Shown here in pieces: positions 56,800 through 64,000 of a stretch of 64,000 nucleotides of DNA (the first letter of the stretch is position 1; every line of letters starts with the position of its first letter). The position numbers were made by a program, and so were the translations under genes. The stretch lies in assembly GCF_902148845.1 (NCBI RefSeq), contig NC_043754.1:23464431-23528430 (forward strand). The letters run 5' to 3'. Origin of the DNA: Salarias fasciatus. Lineage: Eukaryota; Chordata; Actinopteri; Blenniiformes; Blenniidae. The notes beneath the pieces are model-generated. The model ran no database searches. It saw only the letters and a list, made by a program, of their open reading frames with translations, and was not told where the DNA came from.

Positions 56800-57130
56800 G
56801 GCCTCCCTGTGTGGAGGCGGCTTTCTGCTGGACGGAGGCCGGAGTATTAATAGCAGAGGTTCCCTCGCTCCGGCTCCTCCCCGCTGCAGAAGAGGGGGTT
56901 TTGTTTGTGCTGCTGCTTCTCCTGGGGACAATGGGGGCCCCGGGCTCCGGACAATGGCCCCCACGTCAGAGCCGGCTCGCTGTGCCGCCGCTCTGTGGGA
57001 CCCGTTCCCGGAAACAGAGACTCCGGGCCTTTTTGGCTCGGCTTCAGCTTCCTGAATGCGAGAGGAGGCTGGGAAAGAAGCACGAGGAGGAGGAGGAGGA
57101 GGAAGGGGGGCGTCTGTGAGGGAACACAGA
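56800..57130. promoter_or_regulatory. GC-rich block in an arhgef12 intron, possible regulatory element
   Basis: This GC-rich block is set in AT-rich surroundings. It contains two ACAATGG (SOX-type) sites within about 25 bases (near 56928 and 56950). They flank ggggccccgggctcc, which forms an imperfect palindrome with ggcccccac. No convincing coding exon was found. Confidence 0.3.
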
Positions 57131-59849
57131 GGAAACTTCAAGTGAGCACCCGGAGAGAGCGGCCATGTCTAAACAAGAACCCAGCTTCTGACAGGAAAAC
57201 AGGAAAAAGACTCACGTTTTCTTTTAGTCCAGCAGAAGAAACATGCAGCAGATCAGCAAAGAGACGAGCAGAGACAGTCCAGAGGGGCGCTGGGGTTTAA
57301 AGGCTCCTGGAGGAACGTTTAGGCCGGGTCGTCCCAGATGGGCGGCTGATAAGACCCAGGGAGACGGGGGCGGCCGGCGGCCGGCGTCCTGCTCGACGGC
57401 ACACCGGTAGTCCACAGATAAGGAGGAGGAACTCGGAGTTCAGCTCTCTGATCCTCGGGCCTGTGATTCAGGCGTCTTTGGTTCTCTTCCCTTCACTGAC
57501 GGTTCTGGCTCAATAACGACATGTCAGGAAACGCAGTCAAATTAAAAATGTGGGATTGATTCTCGTGTAAAACCTTCACTGAAGAAGCTGCAGCTGTTTC
57601 AGTGTGTGTCTAGAACTGCACCACAGCTTTGATTCCCAAAGTAAAAATCCATCAGATTATTCATCTCTTTATTATTCCAAATTATTTCTGAGCAAACTGT
57701 AAACTGAGACGATGAATGAAAAACTGAGGTTGAATTTTGTGCAAAAAAAAAAAAAAAGTTAATAATTGGAAACATTTTAATAAAAGCACAACACTGTTGC
57801 ATTTACTTTTGTGCTAAGAGCACAATAAAAGCTCTTCATGCCAGAGTCTCTTCACCCTCAGGAGCTTCAGGAGGAACCTATCAGTTCCTGTGAGCACTGG
57901 CACACAGTCCGAGCAGCCGGGATCCACGTCTGTTTCTCTTCAATTACTTTGTGCGTCGTTATCAAAGCGGGACCAGAGAACACCAGCGGTCCACTCTGGC
58001 CCCGGGATGCCAAAAATACCAGACGATTCCTCTGGGAAGATAACGGCGAAGTGAGAGCGGCGGCCTGGAGAGCCGCAGCGCCGACGACAATCAAGCTCAA
58101 ACTCCAAATATAGAAGAACTCTCCACTTATTATGGAAGCAAAAGACACAAAACATTTCGGCTTTAGCCTTATCTGATAGCGAATCTCACTATCGGTAACC
58201 AAACCCGCTGATATCTGCCGTTCCTGTGAGAAAACACTGACTTTCTATCTAATCCCACTTCAATCAGAAGACGAAAAGCCACGTTTCAGAGGTTCCATAG
58301 CTGAGAAACCTCTTTCTGTCTGCCTGCAGGGCGAAGCGTTTCATTGATACAGCAGATCTTTCAGGCATCTGCACATGGAGCAGCGATCTGAGAGGAGAAT
58401 GCAGCTCATCAGGACGAGCAACCTGCAGTGTCTGCTTCCTTTAAACTTTGTGGATGACGGGAAAGTCTCCAGGAAGTCCGCGGCGAGCACAATGTGCTAA
58501 ATATGGACCGCTGGAGTGTTTCCTGTCAGATGAGACATTGAATCTCCCGAAAGTTGAATTCAGATCAGAGGAAGACTAGATCCTGTCTGAGGACAGTTCA
58601 GAATCAGAATGGAGCGATCGAGCTTATCAATCTGCTTTAAAGCGACTGAGTTACTTTGTATAAAACACGGAGGCGCAGGCCTGTGTCAGTTTGCATGTTC
58701 TCCCTGTGTGTGCAGTGAGAATCAGTTAACCGGAGCTGATCCGAGCCTTCGTCTGTCCCCTGACTGGCCGGCCCGCCGCTCTGATGTGCCACCACATTGT
58801 TTGACGGTGAAGTCAGCGCTTCCTGTCGGGGTCCGGGTCCATCTCGCCTGGAGGAAGGGGGGGCCGGCGGGACGGCGACGGGCGGGAAGACACCCAGCTC
58901 AGCGAAAAACCACAGCGTGATGCCAGCAACTGCACGGAACCATCACCACAGCAGTCAACTCCCACCAAGTTTGACAGAAACTTCTCAGATTCAACGTCCA
59001 AGACGTGAGCAAACCGCCAACAACACCTCGAATAATGTGAAAACACACACACACACACAAAATAGGCTTGAGTAATAACCTTCCGAATCCACAGATGAGT
59101 GTGTTGTTTAGATAAAAAAGCCGAGTCAGCTCGCAGCAAAACCGCCTAAGCGAAAAGATTTATGGATTCACAGAGAGTCGGGAGCCTCTCTGTTGTTTCA
59201 GGAGGGATTCAGACCACATCAAGCTCAGCAGAGAGAAGGAAGGAAAAAAACCTGCATGGAGAGATTCACAGTCATGTGTTTCATTTTGTTCAGCAGAACC
59301 AACAAAAGCTGCATAACTTCAGATATATGAAGCAAGAAACACTTCAAGGCAATCAAACTGTGATCAGGGTCAAGGGCGCAGAAAGATTTCACAGCTAAAG
59401 AAGCAATTAGTGAGGTGAATTTTAACTCAAGAATATTGTTGGTGAACAAGAAATCCAAAAAAAGTGGAAGAAATACTGATAGTAAATTATTCAGCAGCTC
59501 CATTTTTACACAAGCTGTCACAGAAACTGCATCGCAGAAATAAAAATATATTCCAGACACTTTGTTTCTCAGAGTTTTGGGTTTCACACTCACTGTGTTT
59601 TGGGGGGACGCATCAGGAACACCACGTTTTTTTTGGTTCAGTCCATCTCTTTTCATTTCTTTCTGCTTCAGATAAGCCTGTCACAGACTTCGGAGTCTGC
59701 CCTCATGCAGGTGTTGTGGAACCAGCTGATCGACCCAGAAACACGCTGTAGTTTATTCAGTGCAGGTCCCTGAAACGAGCTCACGCCGCTCACATTCGTT
59801 CAGTTTCATAAGGTCAGGGCTGCAGCCAGCAGTGTTATGGGGCTCGTAG

Positions 59850-59920
59850 TTTGACGCCAGCCTCATAACCTTGATGGCTTCTGCTCTCATCTTATGAGAA
59901 GCTACGAGGCTGGTGTCAAA
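59850..59920 (+). other. imperfect stem-loop
   Basis: The arms tttgacgccagcctc (59850-59864) and gaggctggtgtcaaa (59906-59920) pair over 15 positions with one G-U. A shorter inner stem (ggcttct/agaagct) lies within the 41-base loop. It has no known family. Confidence 0.45.
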
Positions 59921-62494
59921 TGATGAGCGACTGGTGCTGCGCACTGAAAAAAGGCTTCCTGAAGGACGTCCACTGGGAGGAGAGTGAAGGTTTCATAGAG
60001 ACGGAGGCTCTTGTTTCACACTAAAAACCTTTTGAAAACTGAAGAAACATCGCTCGGTTGAATCACATCATAGAGAAAATTGTGTCTATAACAATGTTCC
60101 TTTATCTTTTAATCCAACTCCGAGAGGAGCTCAGTCAGTTGATTCATTAACTTCTTCAAATGGTAATAATTTGCATCTTGTGCTGTGCTTTCTGTGTCAT
60201 GCTGAAAGACTTCTGGATCATTGATAAACCTGTGTCTGCTCACAGAGTTCTTTATTTAGATAATTCATCCATGTGAGGCTGATCGATGCAGAAAGTCTGT
60301 CAAAGGTTTCTCGAACTGAACCCATTTTATGTGGTTCCTGCAATGAAAACACAGAAGAGGCCCATTGTTGTAGAGCGCGCTTTCTGCAGGCTGGAGCTCC
60401 AGAAATCAAATGACTCTGTTTGACTTTCTGAGGAAGTCATGTGTGCTTTTATTCTGGCTATTCATCAAAGGAGCCGCCTGACGGCTGAACGTAAAAATAT
60501 ACAAGTGACTTAGTGGGATGGAATCTAACCACAAAGTCAATTATTGATGTTTTCACAATAATCCACATCACATGATTCTTATATAAAGACAAGGTTTCCC
60601 AAATTAGCTCAGCTTGTTTCAAAAACAAAACAGAAACTGTTAGATTTCGTAAGTATGCTTAAAAAGGTCACTTCTTATCGCGAGGCTCTCTTTTTTGTGA
60701 TCAGATTAAAAGGTGATGTTGAGTAAAGTTCTGGATTTCAAAAAATGAAAATACTGATTGTATGATTATAGTGTCAATGAAAGCATGTTTTAGGTGTCAG
60801 CTTTGTTTCTGAATTAACACTTATGTGTTTCTGAGATATGTGCTCACATTTTCTTCTTCATCCTGGACTCAATGAAAAAGAAATGAAGTTATTAATTCAG
60901 GAAATATATGAGGGGGGCACCTTTAAAAAAAAAAGAAATGTCATGAAAGGAAATTGCCCCCTACAGGCTCAACTGTGCCAACCACATTGTTGGGAAAACA
61001 GGGAGAAAACCCAGCCCTGTCCTGTTAGGACTTTGACTTTCCGAACTCCATTACCAAAAAGGCAAAATCTGAATTTTGATTATTTCTTTGCATTTTGCAT
61101 GGTTTTTGAATCAGAAACGAGAGAGACTAAATCACGGCATCCTTGTATTTAAATCGGCTTGGAAATAATGACTAAAATTAGATTTAAAAATGTACTTTAA
61201 TCACCCTTTTAAATGTTATTCTCAAACGTCCATAGGCTCCTGCCACGGTGGGTCGCGAGGGCAGCCAGCTGTTAAAAAGTTTTAAAACCTAACTGAGAGG
61301 AAAGTATGAAGCTCTATATTGATTAATTTTGGAGCCGTATTGCACCAATAACTAATCTGTATTCTGTGATGTAATTTCCAGTTGAGATACTTATGAGTGT
61401 TTTCTAATAACACGTGAAACATTAAATTTGGTTGTTTTACAACTGAGCTCTGCGTGGTGCTAAAACACATAAAAAAATAGAAAATAGGACATTTGGCCTA
61501 CCTGTCAGTGAGTGTCGACTGTGTGCCACTCATTGGGTTTCCCTGTGTGTTTCCGAGGACTTCACCCGATTAACATTGTTGTCATAAAATCTGATTATTT
61601 GTTAATAATCAAAGCAGCGTCTTTATCTCGTCTCCTCGTCCATGTCCACGATACATCCACCATCAAGATTTCTAAAAGTCCTATTAAACTCAAACACAAT
61701 TGACGGATGGGGCTGTCTAACATCCAGACATGTGGAAGAAAAGTGGTATTTTTGTCTCGGGGTGTGAATGCATCTCAAAAAAACAGCCGCAGTTTGCATC
61801 AGATGGGGAAATGTGGAAACTGCTGCGAAGCGGGCTGCGAAGCGCTCATTTCTCAACTTCTAAAAATACGTCCAAGTTCAGAGATGATAAAATCTTCTAA
61901 TTTCTCCCTGGGAAATGTTTCCATGATGATACTCCTGCCCATTCCTGCGATCCGGGAAAGAATTACGTCAAAGTTTGGCCGCTGAAGCCCAGAATGAACT
62001 TTTCGAGCGGCGGTTTGCGCAGTCCGCCGCGGCGACGCACGTCTGCTGCATCCTCCGGATCCGCGCACTTTAAAGATCACTAATTCCTGCAAACTGCCTC
62101 GATTGTTTCTCCGCTGTGTGATGCAAATGAGGAGAAAAGGAAATGCTTTGCGCCCCCTCCCCAAAAGAGTTAAGAAGAAGGAAAAAAAAAGTGGAGGAAA
62201 AACCCACCTTCCGTTCTGTTGCGTTCAGGGCCGCCTCGGAGTTTGCTAAATCGTCAAGGTTATTGGACTTCACCTCGGATCTGTTTGCAAAACTGTTCTT
62301 TAATTATTTTGAATATATTAATGCAAAACCAGGCAACACACCACAAAGCTTTAATCGCCATTCAAACTAGTTTTCATTCATATTACCTAATTGTTACAAA
62401 CACATTTGTGATTTTCAAACTCTTTTGTTGACTTTTACATGATTATAAATGTAGTTATAATTTATTTGTTATTAAGATTTCTGGTGAGTCTTTT

Positions 62495-63380
62495 GAAATA
62501 GAAATTGAAAGTCCTTTATTTGTTCCACAGGGGGAAATTGCAGTGTTTCAGCAGCACAGAGAAAAGAAATATAAATACAATAGAAATGTGAAATTTGAAA
62601 ATTTGAATTGCCCAACCATACATAGAAAAAAAAAAAAAATTTAAATATAAATTTAGGACAGATATAATTGAGTCACAGGTATGAATTAACAGACACGATT
62701 AAATATAATTTAAATATAAATTTAAGACTGATATAATTAAATAACATATATATACTAACAGATATAAATTAAATATAATTTACATATAAGCCTAAGACAG
62801 ATATAATTAAATAAATAATTAAATAAACAACAGATATACACTAACAGATATAAATTAGACACACATTTAAATATACATTTAAGGCAGACACATATGTAAA
62901 ATATAACAGAAAAATGTGAGAAACACAAAAGCTATATACAGCTACACAGGAGTTTCACTGAGCTGAATGGATGATGGATGATTGCACATTGATAAATTAA
63001 AGTGCAGATTGTTTTGACATTTAGGAGAGCGTGAGTTGTGTGTTTGGTCTAGAAGAACGTGTGGTGTGTGTTTGGTTGTAGAGTCTGATGGCAGCAGGGA
63101 GGAGAACCTGCAGCAACACTCTCTCACTCAGCTGGGCTGACACAGCCTGTCACTCACACAGCTCTCCAGGGCCCTCAGGGTGTCCTGCATGGGGTGGGAG
63201 ACCCTGTCCTCCTTTCTCCCACCACCCCTACTGGGTCCAGGGGACACCCCACGACAGAGCCGACCTTGATCAGCCGATCAAGCTTCCTCCTGTCAGCAGC
63301 TGAGATGCTGCTGCCCCAGCAAGACCATGCCATAGGAAATGACTGAGACCGCCACAGAGTGATGTTCAGGAGTGGTCCCT
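62495..63380 (-). mobile_element. L2/CR1-like LINE, 3' end
   Basis: Minus-strand translation at about 63180-63380 matches the C-terminal end typical of fish LINE reverse transcriptases (CWGSSISAADRRKLDRLIK, then VGCPLDPVG, with a further short downstream piece). The sequence ends in the 3' tail read as CTGTGGAACAAATAAAGGAC at about 62515-62534, a form characteristic of the L2/CR1 group. It is truncated at its 5' side and interrupted by an AT-rich tandem block. Confidence 0.75.
62640..62900. repeat. AT-rich degenerate tandem repeat
   Basis: Three to four diverged units of about 65-85 bases share aaatataatttaaatataa, gacagatataatta and actaacagatataaatt. The block lies in the 3' part of the LINE fragment. 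Confidence 0.7.
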
Positions 63381-63939
63381 GCACCCCATGTTTATTATGT
63401 GTTATGTGCATATATATGACCTTATATTCTTATCCCTATTGCGTAAATTTATGTTTTAGTGGTCATTTCAACAGTAAAACTGTTATGTTGTGACTTTTCG
63501 CCGTTTGTTTTTTGTGTCTTTGCTGTTGCTCAGTGGCACTATGCTATTGTGCTGTGGCATTTGCTGCTGCTGTGCCTTTGGATCTTCTGGGGCACCATAC
63601 TTTTCCCACTCTACATCTCTGTAGTTGCTTAGCATGCATTTTAAATATTTCTTTTCTTCTTTGCAGCTCTTCAGCGGGCCTCTAAACTCAGAGTACTTTT
63701 TGGTCAGTTTAAATAATGTTGTTTTAGGTGGGTTTTCATTGTTTCTTATGAGCTATTTTCACATATATTTGGAGTCTCTTTTGTGACATATCATGGTTGT
63801 GTGGTAAATCTGAAGTGGTTCTGACATATAACTTTTGACAGGTCACTTGAAATCACTTTTTATGACTTTACTTCTTTGTGGTTTTTCAACAAAAGCCTTT
63901 TTTACCTCTATGTTTTGGTTGGCTAAAGTAAAGCCATTT

Positions 63940-64000
<61 letters not shown>
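63940..64000. repeat. (CTAT)n / (GATA)n microsatellite, cut by window end
   Basis: Fifteen perfect CTAT units run to the last base of the window. Confidence 0.98.

Larger units (their letters stand above)
55893..62490. other. large intron of arhgef12, no exon recognised
   Basis: The exon at 55744-55835 corresponds to residues after the first exon of mammalian ARHGEF12. No upstream exon was recognised to its right, so this stretch is read as part of a long intron. It contains a GC-rich block (56800-57130), a stem-loop (59850-59920) and a short dispersed fragment (agtttgcatgttctccctg near 58690). Confidence 0.5.

Noticed and set aside
56791-57141. Minus-strand open frame as a first exon of arhgef12
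   Set aside because: The translation does not resemble the family N-terminus and no donor in the right phase was found.

Overview
The window is teleost fish chromosomal DNA, probably from a spiny-rayed fish. The signs are split vertebrate genes with GT-AG introns, many long CA/TG tracts, and several fish-type repeat families. Four vertebrate genes read cleanly. bckdk, lrwd1 and arhgef12 lie on the minus strand and tlcd5 lies on the plus strand. A GIMAP-type GTPase exon lies near the left end. The exon chains for bckdk, lrwd1, tlcd5 and arhgef12 were assembled by hand from splice sites, and each keeps one open frame throughout.

Layout. 1-300: the 3' end of an unrecognised plus-strand gene. 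1230-2077: a GIMAP exon. 2517-5690: a TG tract holding an inverted-repeat element, a tRNA-Arg(CCT) and a MITE. 5.7-17.9 kb: initiator tRNA-Met sequences in a partly inverted duplication, interrupted by a hAT-type MITE and a 7.9-kb gene-bearing element. 19.6-29.5 kb: bckdk. 30.0-35.75 kb: lrwd1. 37.8-39.2 kb: tlcd5. About 39-64 kb: arhgef12, running off the right edge, with its first exon outside the window. ARHGEF12 and TLCD5 (TMEM136) are also neighbours in mammals, which supports both names.

The most unusual object is the element at about 8991-16872. It carries one 13-exon gene for a predicted 1572-residue protein. That protein has a zinc-ribbon region and a DDE/RNase H-like core and resembles the poorly characterised DUF6729 family; this naming is from memory and was not searched. 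The element sits inside an initiator tRNA-Met gene. The first 13 bases of the tRNA lie at its left edge, and the tRNA resumes from base 8 at its right edge. The shared six bases (TGGCGC) look like a target-site duplication. The reading frame is open from start to stop and a CCAAT-rich promoter lies just inside the left end.

The conserved genes have separate roles: branched-chain amino acid catabolism (bckdk), origin recognition and heterochromatin (lrwd1), an ER membrane TLC-domain protein (tlcd5), and G12/13-to-RhoA signalling (arhgef12). They do not form a pathway. Much of the non-coding space is introns with SINE, LINE, MITE and microsatellite insertions. Several CA/TG tracts bracket single arhgef12 exons in opposite orientation.
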